A DNA stretch of 64,000 bases, taken from positions 124,001-188,000 of the forward strand of contig JAFKAC010000055.1 of the NCBI GenBank assembly GCA_025766275.1, in the 5' to 3' direction. Origin of the DNA: Lactarius indigo (Eukaryota > Basidiomycota > Agaricomycetes > Russulales > Russulaceae). The notes below the pieces were generated by a model, which saw only the letters and a program-made list of their open reading frames with translations, made no database searches and was not told the DNA's origin. This document shows positions 11,939 through 22,949 of the stretch, one piece after another. A program made the position numbers and the translations under genes. Position 1 is the stretch's first letter; each line of letters begins with the position of its first letter.

Positions 11939-12965
11939 CTACACGCTTGTGTCGGACTGGTCCGCGGTGGTAAAGGGAGGTAGGCCCCATTCTTCTGGGA
12001 CAAAATGTTCCAGAGAACTAAGTGTCTGATCGGGTTGTTCCGCAACCTGCGAGCACCCGACGCTCAACAAGTTTTCGTCAGGGACCCACACCACTGTTCA
12101 CACTTTAGGTCAAGCAGGATGCGATGCGGGATGGAATAAAGACAACACACCGCTCATCCCGGCACGTTTTCCCGCTTGCACGCCCGGAATCGCGTCCTCA
12201 AACACCAGTCCTCGTGCCCTCTCTGAGCGTTCAGCCTCCCCGACCCCAGCCGTGCCATCGTCCTCGTTTGGGCCAACTGCGCGCCCCAGTGCGCGCGCAG
12301 CCGCGAGGAAGACGTCCGGGAATGGCTTGCCGCGGCCCGCGCCGTCATCTCCGCACACGACGTGCTCCCCGAAGCAAGAAAAGACGTGCTGCAGGTGCGC
12401 CGTCTTGCGCTCGTACTTTCTACGCCTGGAGCTAGTCGCGATAGCGATGGGCACACCGTGCGTGGCGAGGTGCGCGATGAGTCGCGCAACGCCTGGTAAC
12501 AGCTGCACGTGCGGCAAGCGCGCGTCCAATGCGGCGGTGCGCTGGGCGAGGTAGTCGTCGATCGTGAGAGGGATGTCAGGGAAGAAGGACAACAGGTGTG
12601 CTGCTGAGGGACGCTCAGCTACGCCAGGTCGAGTCGGAGTGGGTATTTAAGCTCGTTAGTTGGTTTCGGAACCGCCCGCAGGAGACACATACGCATTCCC
12701 ATAAGTTCCGCCTTCATTTTCCATGTCATCTTGACGCCATACTGTGCAAGAATGTCATCTAGGTGACAGATCAACCGGTTGAGGGCCGATGCGGCTGAAC
12801 AGGTTGTTCTAGTTACTGGTGACATCAGTGTAGACACGCTCTGAGTTGATCATCAGGCCTGCATGGGTCGATTGTCACAGAGCCACTCAGATTAGAAGAC
12901 ACTGACCGGCTTGGCGTACCATCCAAGTCAAATATCGCATATTCAATCTTCTTATGGGGTGCCAT
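11939..12965 (-). CDS. HAD-superfamily phosphatase, HDHD1 / pseudouridine-5'-phosphatase-like
   Basis: Five exons (12965-12920, 12858-12817, 12758-12693, 12618-12151, 12093-11939) join in frame to 258 residues plus TAG. All introns are GT-AG, 57-74 nt. The exon 1/2 junction recreates motif I, IFDLDG, with the nucleophilic and acid Asp. Motif II is ATSS, followed by the GKP lysine (motif III) and FEDAIPGV with its acidic residues (motif IV). The layout and length match HDHD1/GS1-like enzymes, which dephosphorylate small phosphosugars or pseudouridine 5'-phosphate; the exact substrate is not readable here. The GC-rich core exon contrasts with the AT-richer flanks. Two broken copies (7785-8312 and 29105-29350) show it belongs to a duplicated block with the F-box genes. 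Confidence 0.85.
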
Positions 12966-13059
12966 ACAGTACTGCCGGACAGCAGTATTTGAGGTGATGC
13001 TGGCGTCCCGTGGTTCGGTTCGATCCGGTTCTTCAGAGAGCGCAAGACCGTCAAGACCG

Positions 13060-13862
13060 GACTTTAGTACTTTAGTAGGCCCTAGGCCCCAGGGGCTGTG
13101 GATGCACGGCCTCCCTATGCTTCCAGATCTCCGATTTATTTCCACCTTGGTTTTGCGCCACCATTGCTACTAGTTAGTAGGCGTTATCTTCCAATCAACT
13201 ACTTTGCCACGCCCCGACCTCTGTGCTTCCATTCTATCGTTATGTATTGAATTCGAACACACATTTTCCCAATTATCTTCTGATAGTATATTGCTTGTTG
13301 GGTCTGTGAGTGACCCGTACTAGACGGCATGTCCCACAAGCCTCACAAGCCTCACAGTTTCCGCCTACTTTGGGGGCTTCAAGCTTCATGAACGAATTCT
13401 CTCCCTCGTTCGTATCACCTTGCTTCTTTAATGGGATTGTACACATGTTCCCTAATTTACGGCAATGTGGGATCTTCTCCTATTCTCACTGTATTCCGCA
13501 GCTTAACAGGATTCTGACTCGGATTCAGAGGGTGAACACTAGTATAAGGACAACCGCCTCATTCTCCTGCTAAAAGCAACAACCCGCGCTTCGTCCGTCG
13601 ATGCGTTTGCACCCGTGAGTCTAGGACCTTCGTTAAGTATTTTTCGAGTCCTGCCCAGTCATACCATTTCTCCCTATCCGTCCTCCTGCGCCACTTCGAC
13701 ATCGACAGTTGACCCTTCCAACGACTTGAAGATGGGAATTATTTTTGAAGGTTTCTGTGAGGAACTTGAGAAAATACGGATTCCTGGTAAACCTTTTAGT
13801 TCTGGTATTGCACACGCATCGAGAATTGATTGTGTGGCACAGGTTACAGAGTGACTATCTAC
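13060..13862 (+). repeat. duplicated upstream region of F-box copy 2
   Basis: It is homologous to 8640-9407 and, in its last part, to 26830-27147. It keeps the donor at about 13615 (CCC|GTGAGTCTAGG) and the acceptor GTGGCACAG just before the start codon. The intron-containing 5' UTR therefore travels with the gene. Confidence 0.6.
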
Positions 13863-15368
13863 ATGCTCCCAGACAATGTCTTGCTTGAAGTATTCGACTT
13901 CTATCGGATATATGGAGAGTCTCTTTTCCCACCACACATCAAAACTACGTGGAAATGGCACGAATTGGTGCATGTATGTCGAAGATGGCGGCGAATCATA
14001 TTTGGATCACCGCGCCGTCTCAATCTGGAACTTATCTGCACCCGGGGAACGCCTGTCAGGAGGAATTTGGGTTGCTGGCCAGCCTTTCCTATTGCCATTG
14101 ACTTCTACTCTGATATAAGCTCTGGCGGGACTGGGACCGTCGAACTCCTTGGTCCTGACGAAGAAGACGATGTCATTGCTGCCCTCGAGCACCCCAATCG
14201 TGTACGCCGCATCGGGCTTGGTTTAACACACTCGCAGATGTTAAAGGTGTCAACGGCGATGCACGTACCATTTTCAGCCCTGACAAGGTTTTGGCTTGTA
14301 TTGATGACTTTGTACGGAGATGTACCAGTCAGCCCGGTCCTCCCCGATACATTTTTGGGTGAATCTGCTCCACGTTTACAACATATTTATTTAGATGGCA
14401 TTCCCTTTCCAGCATTACCAACGCTTCTTTCGTCAGCTGGTGACCTTGTCGAACTCCAACTTGCTGGGATACCCGATGCTGGTTACATTTCACCCGAGGC
14501 GATGGTCGCGTCTTTGGCCGGATTGACCAGGCTCGAAACCCTTTGTATTGTATTCCAATCTCCGACTTCTCGCCCTTCTCCAATACGTCCACATCCCCTT
14601 ACCAGAACCGACCTCCCCGCACTGACTGAGTTTAGATTCCGAGGTGTTAGCGAGTATTTGGAGGACTTCGTGGCACAAATCAACACTCCTCGACTCAGGG
14701 ACCTCAAAGTAACATACTTCAATCAGCTCGACTTTCAAGTCCCCCAACTTTCCCAGTTCTTCCGTCGCCAAGAAATTCTTAGCCCATCCCGCCTTCATAA
14801 CCTTCATCTAGAATTTTCTCGGTGCGGGACCCGCTTCAAGCTCACTTCAAGTTATCAAACATCGCCACGTTACCTCCAAGGTTACTTCCCTCCAGAAGGC
14901 CCTGGCGTCGATCTTGAGATCTTGAGCGAAGGGCTAGACTGGCAAGCCTCGCACTTGACCCAGGTGCTTAGACAATGTTTCATTGAACTCTCCGACGTGG
15001 ACCATCTCTTCATCGGCAATGGGTTTTCAAGACCAGATCAGCACGACGGCATGGACGACACAGAATGGCTAGAACTCATCGGCTTATTCACCACTGTAAA
15101 GTCATTGATTGTATCCGAGGAGATGGCGGGGCACATTACTCATGCGCTCGATACAACTGCCAGCGAGATGGTCGTCGAAGCGATGCCGGCTCTGCGCCTG
15201 CTTCACATACGGCCTGAGAACCAGTCGGCAACATCCGTTAAGCAGGCCGTCTCTCTGCGCAGACTATCTAGTCAGACAATAACCATCGTCCACACGCAGC
15301 AGGAGTTCGACAGACACCGGTCTCTCCTGACAAAAGAGGAGAAAGTTCCGGACATGCTACTTACTTAG
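13863..15368 (+). CDS. F-box protein copy 2, intact
   Basis: A single coding exon of 501 residues. The F-box-like domain covers about residues 1-60 (MLPDNVLLEVFDFY, then WKWHELVHVCRRWRRIIFGSPRRL). The rest is a leucine-patterned region of the kind found in basidiomycete F-box proteins, probably LRR-like and used for substrate recognition by an SCF ubiquitin ligase. I chose the ATG at 13863 because the splice acceptor just upstream and the MLPD start are shared with the other two copies. Of the three paralogues (9408, 13863, 27148) this is the only one with no break. Targets are unknown. Confidence 0.8.
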   Translation: MLPDNVLLEVFDFYRIYGESLFPPHIKTTWKWHELVHVCRRWRRIIFGSPRRLNLELICTRGTPVRRNLGCWPAFPIAIDFYSDISSGGTGTVELLGPDEEDDVIAALEHPNRVRRIGLGLTHSQMLKVSTAMHVPFSALTRFWLVLMTLYGDVPVSPVLPDTFLGESAPRLQHIYLDGIPFPALPTLLSSAGDLVELQLAGIPDAGYISPEAMVASLAGLTRLETLCIVFQSPTSRPSPIRPHPLTRTDLPALTEFRFRGVSEYLEDFVAQINTPRLRDLKVTYFNQLDFQVPQLSQFFRRQEILSPSRLHNLHLEFSRCGTRFKLTSSYQTSPRYLQGYFPPEGPGVDLEILSEGLDWQASHLTQVLRQCFIELSDVDHLFIGNGFSRPDQHDGMDDTEWLELIGLFTTVKSLIVSEEMAGHITHALDTTASEMVVEAMPALRLLHIRPENQSATSVKQAVSLRRLSSQTITIVHTQQEFDRHRSLLTKEEKVPDMLLT

Positions 15369-15960
15369 CCCGTACTTGCGAGATTTCATAGTCGTAGCCT
15401 ACTCACAGGATGCTACCTCTCTAACGTATCAATTTAGGAGACGATGACAACGGACGTAGACGAAAACCGAATCAGATCAAATGTCTATATCCATTAATGT
15501 ACGAATACGCAGTACGACAATTAGATGAAGTTAACAGTCTTCGTCATGTCTATTCTTGGACCCTGACTTCTACGCAAGTTGCATGGTCTACTAGCACGCA
15601 ATTTCCGTCTGTCGCAGTACGCGGGAATTACTGCCCGACAACCGGAAACGGAATACGAACTAGTCCATGAGAGGGCGTGTGCTGGTAAGGGGGTAGGACG
15701 CACAGGACGCGGATAGATGGACACTTCAGTCGAAGCGGCAGTGGCTCACAATTTCCAACGAGGGTATTTCCCGTGTGAATGAAGCAGCGTTGGCCGCGAA
15801 CGCACCTTATTGTTGTGCCACCCGAATGTACATACACCTGAAGGAGAGTAGCCCTTTTGTACACTTGCGGATTTGAGTACCACTATGTCGCTGTACGGAC
15901 CAGGGTCCGTGTGAGTCTGGAGTGGAGAGCGATACCGCGAGGGAAATCGATGATGTTGGC
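15369..15960 (+). repeat. F-box downstream flank repeat, copy 2
   Basis: The same flank as after copy 1: a shared ACTCACAGGATG/TTCACAGGACG start, CAATTTAGGAGACGATGAC and TGTACACTTGCGGATTTGAGTAC. No gene is visible here or up to 16230. Confidence 0.6.
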
Positions 15961-16230
15961 GAGAGCGGTGGTGAAATACCCAGGCCTTACAGTAAAATAA
16001 GGGGAAAAGGCGACCCGAGTGGAAAGACGAGGCGAAGAAGACATAGTAATACATGTGATGCGTCAGGTGATGTATTGGGTCCAACTCAGATCGTTCCGAT
16101 ATACGCACTGCTCAGGTGTGAATCAATACAAGCTGAAGCAACCCGTGCCGTAGGCACGGTGCTGAAGCTTGCCAGTGTACAATACATGAATGTTGGACGA
16201 CTTTTTTGCTGACACATACATACGCTGACA

Positions 16231-16505
16231 CATTTTTTTCCTGATTAAGGCATTCAGACGCGGTTTCTTTCACCGTCCTCTGGTTGCTGGTACAGTTTGA
16301 ACCGTCCCATGTTACTGTCGTATGTCAGATCTATTCTCTCTCTTCTGTCCTTCTCTGCGTGTGATTTCTCTATTGCAACATTCATCTTTTTTTCCTGATT
16401 AAGACTGATCGTGATCGCTGGTACAGTTTGAATTGTTCTGTGGTATGTCAGATCGATTCTCTCTTCTGTCCTTCTCTGCACATGAGTTTAACATTGCAAC
16501 GTCCG
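16231..16505 (+). repeat. tandem duplication, unit about 155 bp
   Basis: Two adjacent copies start at TTTTTCCTGATTAAG (16234 and 16388). They share GCTGGTACAGTTTGAA, GTATGTCAGATC.ATTCTCTCT, CTGTCCTTCTCTGC and ATTGCAAC. The second copy is shortened. Confidence 0.75.
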
Positions 16506-16631
16506 GCTGTCATTTTCATACTAGTTACAGTAAAGTAAATAATCTTCTAGCTTCTCGGATCGCGCCCGCGCCCAAGATTGATCGATCATTGAACCTTCCG
16601 TGCGGTGCCGTCGGATCCACTCCAACTACCG

Positions 16632-16660
16632 TAATCCTAATCCTAATCCTAATCCTAATA
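16632..16660 (+). repeat. TAATCC hexamer microsatellite
   Basis: More than four TAATCC units in a row. It differs from the fungal telomere unit CCCTAA by lacking one C, and it is internal, so I read it as a simple repeat about 75 bp before the next ATG. Confidence 0.8.
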
Positions 16661-16732
16661 TACCTCTCTTCCTTATATTAACACCTCCGTCTGATGAGCC
16701 GTTAACTTTTCACCCTTCGCTCATCCCCCAAC

Positions 16733-17875
16733 ATGGCAGCCCCCCCACTGCCCGGAGCCACCTATCACATCGCTGACTTCGCTTTTCATTCCTCCCCCGA
16801 AGTCGATCTTGAAGCCGTAGACTCGTATGGCCCCTCCGAGAAGGACCCTTCCACCCTTGAAAGCCGCATGCATTTGCCAATTCAGACTTCCCACGACAAG
16901 GCACGCACCCGCCGTGGGCCACCCGTCCGGTTGATCCTCCTTTCGCTCTGCTGTCTCGCTTTCGTTGTCGGCGCATTCATGGGAAGCACACCCGACGACG
17001 ACCTGCTTTTGGACTTTTCCTGTGTACCAGAACGCTATGCTACGCTCGCCCAGCAAATTTCTGCTGAATATCGAAACGCGTCACGCGCGGAGCAGGTTTA
17101 CGTGACCCAGGAGAGGGCGCTAGACATCCTGTACGTGATGGCGTCCCTCGGAATGAATATATTGTCGTTCTTCCGTCAGCTCACACCACGCAACAGAGAG
17201 CAAAAGTACAATACCTCCCGCGTTGGTTGCCACGCCGCTAATGTGCGCGACTATATGCGGCGATCTTACCCCGTGGTGTCAGTGATATCTTGGCGCCCAT
17301 TCATCTTCGGCCTGTTTCATACTCACGCGCCATCTTGCAGGGAGTCTTCGCTCGACTGGACCAATGTGTCTCAATCAGCCATTGTCCTGCGTTGGCAAGG
17401 CGCAGATCCCAAATTGAAGCCCGTAGTCATTACGAACGACCCCGGTATGTCTAGCGGTCGTTCTTTGCCGTGATTCCAAGTCAGGACATTGACCCCCACC
17501 TCAGAGGTGTTAGGCCCAGAGCAGGAGCCTGGGCGGGCCTTCCAATGTGGAGATGGAGATAAAGCGATCGAGGACAAGGCGGACGTGCAGACTGCCGTCG
17601 GCTTGCTGTAGGCCCCCTCTAGTCCCCCATTCGACCACTCCTCCTGACTATTTCAACTAATAGGACCACGGTGGATGCACTTGTCCAATCTGGTTATCAA
17701 CCTTCGCGCACTCTTGTTTTAAGCGTGATGCTCGGTGAGGTACGACGTCCTTTTTCGTCTCGCCGATTGCGGAAAAGTATTTACCACGTCTCGTGTATCT
17801 AATAGGCTGCTGATTTACAGAAGTTGTCTCAGCATCTCCGCCTTGCGTATGGTGAGCACGGAGTCGACATGGGTC
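16733..17875 (+). pseudogene. carboxypeptidase S-like (M20 peptidase) gene, probably decayed
   Basis: The first exon (16733-17444) encodes a cytosolic tail and a type II membrane anchor at about residues 65-83 (VRLILLSLCCLAFVVGAFM). It ends with a segment like the M20 pattern ..WQG.DP.LKPVVIT. After an intron (17445-17504) the frame meets a stop. Further pieces fit the CPS1 family in the right order: ALVQSGYQPSRTLVLSV at about 17677-17731, then QHLRLAYGEHGVD at about 17827-17868. The segments that should carry the metal ligands (HxD and DDK regions) are absent or unrecognisable, and the C-terminal two thirds is missing. Known family members are vacuolar Gly-X carboxypeptidases. A strongly diverged functional gene is less likely. 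Confidence 0.5.
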
Positions 17876-19359
17876 GCAAGCCTCCGCCACCGCCCTGGTG
17901 CATAAGCGGAAGACCCCCCAAAATGTGGGATGGGCTGCTCGCTTTCTATGATAGATTGTACTGGAGAGTCTCCTCCCTATTTCCGACGAAGCGCCACTGC
18001 ATTCCGGCCGACCGTGGTGAGCACCATGACGCGGCTTGTGGTTTCGGTTACTTGGCTGAACCAAAATTTCTTTTAATCGCAGCCGGACCACTCTTCTTCC
18101 GCTACGTCTATCCTGCTGAGGATGATCTTGCATCGAGAAAACTGCCCGTGCAAGCAGTTAGTGTGTGGGCAGAGATGATTCTTGAAGTGGGACGGTAGAT
18201 GACGATTTCTTGGAAGCTGCTGCACAGATCTTGGCGTTCTACACGTGATTTCCTGACTGCGGATCCGGGCTTGACTGGTGTAATTTTTTTTTGTGGCGTT
18301 CTCGAATCGTGCCGGGGACCACCCAATTTACTTGCCGGAATGTTTTTGTATCTTATATAGTTTAGAGCAACGAGTCTGTGCTATACTGCCTGCCGCCTTA
18401 CACTGAATAGCGACTTCTCAGCAAAAGTGTTTTTCTCGTTCACCAAAGGAAAGGTCCAACTGTCATAGATTGCGGAGAAGCCCTCAAAATAGCCGGCCGT
18501 GGCTATGCTCTGCAGCTCTGCACAGGAGGCCAGATCTACCTGCTTCGTCCGAACGTCGCCTCAAGATATCCACAAAGGGACCTGAATTGTACAGTAATTT
18601 CGCCCAGCCGTAGCGAGCTCCGAATCGAATCATTGGAACAAAATACAACACTGCCAACTCGGAGGACTTTTTAACTTTTCGGGAACAAGGAAAGCTCAAA
18701 GGACAAACACGCGAGTAGTCGACCCGATTGGAGCACTGGTCTTGGACTAGGTACTGTCCCAGTTTAAATACGGTTTTTTTTTTTTTTTTAAAAAAAAAAA
18801 AGGACAAACATGCTAACTCTTTCGAGTGGTGAAAACTTGGGTGATAAGACGAACTTCCCAGGAGGCAGATACTGTCATAAACGTATTGACACGCGTGCGG
18901 ACATTTCCCAGCAACATTGCTGATCCCGGTAAAAGCAAACGAAGAAAAAGGAATGGAGATAGATAACCTGGATACGCGGTGCTCTCGGAACGAGTGCTAC
19001 CAAACTGTACTTGAGCGGATCAGTGAAGTGTACCAATCATGCTTCAGCACTTTTACAGCAAACTGGGGAAGGATCCGTAGCGGTTCAGCCCAAGGGAAAA
19101 TACCAAGGGGAAGAGGAAATGTCGTGGCCAAGCCATCAGTTCACGGGTAGGGAAGTGGCCTGGTGTTGTTGGCGTGTTGGCGCTTGGCGCCCGAGTCGAA
19201 ATATTTTCGGAATACTATGGGCACGTAAGTTCGACCGTCATGATGGCGACAACTCAGGGACACGACTTAGGACGGTTGCGGACGGCGCAATGCAGTCCGA
19301 GTTCAATTACTCGAAAAGGTCTTTATTGCTTGGCTGCTTCGAATGAGTTCGAATCCGAG
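17876..19359. other. no confident gene; T16A12 palindrome
   Basis: Short frames only. At 18774-18801 there are 16 T followed directly by 12 A, a perfect hairpin core. The words AAGGACAAACA occur just before (about 18698) and just after it (about 18800). Confidence 0.6.
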
Positions 19360-20070
19360 TCCGGGTCTAAGCATCTCGTGAATTCCGCAGATGTACGAAC
19401 GAGATAAAGCGCAGTTTCGCAGATCGTGGAGGAATAACGTGGGGTACAATTTTTCTGGCGGGCTGTTGGGGTGCAAGTAAACACTCAGCAACGAAGAATG
19501 GGGGAATTGTATGAGAGGTGACGACAAACTAGCATTCGCGCTGAAAATAGCTGTCAAAAAAAGGCCCTCTGGCCCCCCAGTAAACCCCTATTGACCCAAT
19601 AGCACAGCCCCAATATTAGGTGCGCGCTGCAGGCAGTAAATGCGGGGAGTGAGGCTGCCCCCCGCGACCAACTGGTAGGAAGGATACGCTGATAGATGTT
19701 GAAAACGTGATGAAACGACCATATTAGTGTAAACAAAATGCAGTGAAAGATCACACACCTCTTCCCTATATATATTGTGGTGTGCCAACTTCACTTTGCC
19801 CATACTAGCCCTTCCAGGTTTTTTGAGAGGGTGTAGTTACCAAGCGTGCAATTGGTCACAAGCGGTTTAGCAGGGTCTGTGCTGCGTCGGGGATAATTTG
19901 GAGTTGTGGCATGGGATTGTTCGACGTATCGTTGTGTGTGGTAGCGACGTGCCTGTGTGAGAGTGCGTATATGCTCGAGGAGGGAGAGACATGTGACGCA
20001 GTTGAGGGAGCGTTCCGCGTGGAATGGGTGTAGTCGTGGAAGTCGTGGACATGGGTAGGGAGAGAGAGAA
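19360..20070 (-). pseudogene. decayed copy of the 5' end of the KIN1-like kinase gene, copy 1
   Basis: On the minus strand it reproduces the kinase start. The leader TTTPIPRGT followed by MSLPP is readable at about 20050-19970. Then come the P-loop exon region (degenerate), the exon end with GTGTGTGATC donor (about 19757), much of the 568-nt first intron, and a trace of exon 2 near 19360-19450. It lacks the roughly 190-bp stretch found inside the intron of the real gene. No kinase domain remains. Confidence 0.7.
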
Positions 20071-20509
20071 CTGGCCCGGATATCTCGCGATCCTAGTCTG
20101 GAGATATCATGCAGTCGACGTGCTCGTCGCTGCGAAAAAAAAAGATCGGGGAGGAGTGCGGGATCGTATCAGCGAAAATTCTTGATATGCTTCTTTTAGC
20201 AGCTCATACTCGCACCGACGTACTTAGTAGTCCATCAAAACGGAAAGTAGCCCTTGATAGAAATGGCAGTCGCCAGAACCACAATGGATAGCGCTCACTG
20301 ACTCGGATGTGAGACGTTGTGACTGGAACGGCGGGCCGGGACTACTGTTGAGTACGTTGCGGCGCTGGTTTCTTCAATCGAGAACACTCACAACACTACC
20401 ACTGCTACACCAAACCCTACGACCCATCTTCTCACAAGACGGAAGGGACCTACTGTAAAGTTTTTATTTTGCTGTAGTACGCCGCCATCTCAACGATTTC
20501 GTCCCACCT
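20071..20509. other. upstream region of PD-(D/E)XK-like copy 1
   Basis: No gene. The last ~60 bp (AGTACGCCGCCATCTCAACGA..) match the region upstream of copy 2 at 23825-23855. A conserved promoter or 5' UTR segment moved with the gene. Confidence 0.55.
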
Positions 20510-21319
20510 ATGCCTCTGAAAGGTCCTACAGCACCGATGGCTACTTTTATTCGATCTACAATCCCAGGGTCTGATTGGACGAGCAACGAGCTTTGTGCCT
20601 ACAATATCACAGTCACCCCTCAGGATGTTACCACTTTCTTCGGAAATCCGACTCTACCTCAGCCATCTGTCCACCAAGCTATTCTCGAGAATGAAACCTA
20701 TCCCCCTGGTGGGATAGCCGACAGGGGTGATCGAAACTTCTTCTTCTACTTAGAACCGGCGATGACAGTTCCACCTGCGGAGGGACCAATCGTTGACGAG
20801 TTTTCCGCCTGTCTCCTTCGCTTGCTTGGGTACGACGATGTTGTCCCTGATTGCTACATTCTCGGGCGAAAAGACATACCACTCTTCATATGCGGGGGTT
20901 ATACCAATACCAAAACTGATGTCTGTGTGGTTAATCAAAACACCGACATCCTTCTCATGGTGCAAGAGGCTAAAAATTCCTTGGATCCCGAACCGCAGCT
21001 CATCGCACAAGCGATCGCCGCTTTTCAGTACAACAACGGACTCCTGAGGAGGATTGGGAAGCAGCCTATCAAAAAGAAGACGATCCCTGGTATCACCATG
21101 ACTGGGACTACGCCGATGTTCTACAAGATCACAGTTACACAAGATCTTGTCGACGCCGTAGAAACTGCACAGTATCCTCAAAATCCAACGACTGTACACA
21201 GGCTAGAGCCACCAGTTGTCGGTCTTGATGGGCTAGGACGGGACGGAATGAAGACCCTGAATAACAGAGCTGTCATTCTTGGGTACTTTGAGGCGTTCAA
21301 ACAGTTTATTGTTGGCTAG
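20510..21319 (+). CDS. basidiomycete orphan-family protein with PD-(D/E)XK-like signature, copy 1
   Basis: A single exon of 269 residues. The sequence fits a protein family that I recall as widespread and uncharacterised in basidiomycetes: NELCAYNITV near residue 26, then RNFFFYLE, a TDVCVV strand, a QEAK strand and PEPQLIAQAIAAFQ. Asp137, Glu153-x-Lys155 and the following Gln-containing helix have the spacing of a PD-(D/E)XK nuclease core. A restriction-endonuclease-like fold is therefore my inference, not a demonstrated activity. No signal peptide or membrane segment is visible. A 271-residue paralogue lies at 23856. The start at 20510 is chosen because the paralogue has a matching Met-Pro/Ser-Leu start with the same spacing to the second Met. 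Confidence 0.75.
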   Translation: MPLKGPTAPMATFIRSTIPGSDWTSNELCAYNITVTPQDVTTFFGNPTLPQPSVHQAILENETYPPGGIADRGDRNFFFYLEPAMTVPPAEGPIVDEFSACLLRLLGYDDVVPDCYILGRKDIPLFICGGYTNTKTDVCVVNQNTDILLMVQEAKNSLDPEPQLIAQAIAAFQYNNGLLRRIGKQPIKKKTIPGITMTGTTPMFYKITVTQDLVDAVETAQYPQNPTTVHRLEPPVVGLDGLGRDGMKTLNNRAVILGYFEAFKQFIVG

Positions 21320-21369
21320 GATTTCATTAGCACTTCGTAATTGATGTGATGAACACGCATGTGGCGAAT

Positions 21370-21760
21370 GTGACGTCAGACTTGACTTGTGGACTCATTC
21401 ATGCACGATGACTCTTTTCCGTTGGCAACTTGTTCCCTTTTGGTCTTCTGTGCAATAGAGTGTTTGTTCCCAAGTTCCACGAGGTGTGATCGATGTGACC
21501 TCTTAGGTTTTTCCTCCAGTCAAGCCTCCAGTGCAGGATAACCTGACTTCGATTCGACTTCGTCGCTCTTGTTGAGGTCGACCTTTGACTGACCCGACTC
21601 GACACGCTTGGTTGGCGTGAGGTGAGGCCACGCTTCTCAATTCCTCGAACTACCAGTACCAAATTATCATGACATTGGGACATTCATTTGCGCTAGTGCG
21701 CTGCCTGTTCCCCTTCTCAGCACACTACGAATCCGTATCTAGTGATGAGGCCGACCTCCG
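21370..21760 (+). repeat. downstream flank shared with copy 2
   Basis: It matches 24700-25130: TTCTGTGCAATA.AGTGTTT, AGGTCGACCTTTGACYGAC, CAATTCCTCGAACTACCAGTACC and ATGACATTGGGA. The whole gene plus about 400 bp of 3' flank was duplicated. Confidence 0.7.
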
Positions 21761-21929
21761 CTACTTCAGACCCGACTCCGACGCCGTGCCATACAACGGA
21801 CGGTACGGCGGGTTTCGCGAGACAAGTGTCTGTCGGCCATGCCATAGGCGCGTGGTTTAAAACGTGCCCAAAGCAAAATGAAAGAGGCTATTTTTTTGAA
21901 GCCTTTAGAGTGGCGCATGAAGCGCTCGG

Positions 21930-22860
21930 ACTACCACAGCGATCCGATGAAGGAATCAACTAGGAAGCCTTGAAGTGTTCAGGTGAACTCTGCATACCTA
22001 CATGGACCCCGAGTAGGGCCAAACAACCGCCTGGTGAGCCTATTCAAGCCTTGGACCACTCGCGGGATTCAGGAGACTTCCACCATGACAGTCCAGGCCC
22101 ACCTATTGAGGAGCCTGAGAGCGATGCGAGTTTTGGAACTGTTTTTCCGGAGGAACGTCAAGATTTAAGAAAAAAGAAAACGACCGAAGGGATGCCCGAC
22201 AACCAAGTACGACGGAAACCGCACGCACACAGAACTTTTCCGGGCCAAATTTAAGGGGTTCATATTGATGAATCAAGACGCTGACATCGCGCGCGATCCT
22301 ATTAAGAGGTCAGCCTACTTTTATCCTTCATCGAGGGGGCCCACCGTCGACGGATGGTCCACACGGCAATACGTGTCGTTCGATAGAGTAGATGTGGATC
22401 CCCGGAACATGCCTATAGGAAAGTCGGCTTGAAAGGTCCTCGAGCACGAGTTTTAGGGTGCCTTCACCGACTGGGCCAAGCACGCACGAACGTACACAAG
22501 GCGAGTTAAGAAAATTAAAGTTGAATGATGGCTGTATTGATGATACGCCGCAGTATTCCAAAGGCGGAATCGACATGAACGACCCTTCTCTTAATGTTCG
22601 CGATTGGGGCACTTTCGCTTGGAACTGAGGCCTAGGAAGGCAAGGGGCCCCTACATGATGAGTGTTTAATTCCAAAAGAGACCATTGATGCCGAGAAAGA
22701 ACGTTACCGTAAAGAAGGACTTCGCTTGCGGGAAGCAAGGGTATATTGTCAGAGATCGCCCCCAGAAAGTGTCTAACATCTGGGCGACCCAAAGTAACGG
22801 CACGACAAAGTCCGAAGGCATGACGAGCGTACGGGGGAGAATACACTTAGATTACAGGGG
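21930..22860 (+). mobile_element. relict LTR-retrotransposon gag (Ty3-like)
   Basis: The plus strand holds broken gag pieces in the expected order. First comes a Pro/Glu-rich N-terminal part, then PTTKYDG and FRAKFKGFI at about 22200-22260. Next are a stretch with GPTVDGWSTRQY (about 22340-22375), then AFTDWAKH (about 22457-22480), LNDGCID and IDMNDPS (about 22520-22590). Stops and frame changes interrupt it at least five times. I see no protease, reverse transcriptase, integrase or LTR pair within reach, so this is a dead fragment. Confidence 0.6.
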
Positions 22861-22949
22861 AAAAGGTTCACATGGATTGTCCTACAAATACCTGGACCTG
22901 TCACCCCACCTGCGCTGACGGGAGACACGGATAGGTAGACATGTCGGTC

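Noticed and set aside
16632..16660. Telomere-like repeat
   Set aside because: The unit TAATCC lacks one C of CCCTAA, the run is short and internal, and sequence on both sides is genic.
22328..22846. Minus-strand open frame of 172 codons
   Set aside because: It is the antisense shadow of the gag relic, which has a family match on the plus strand.
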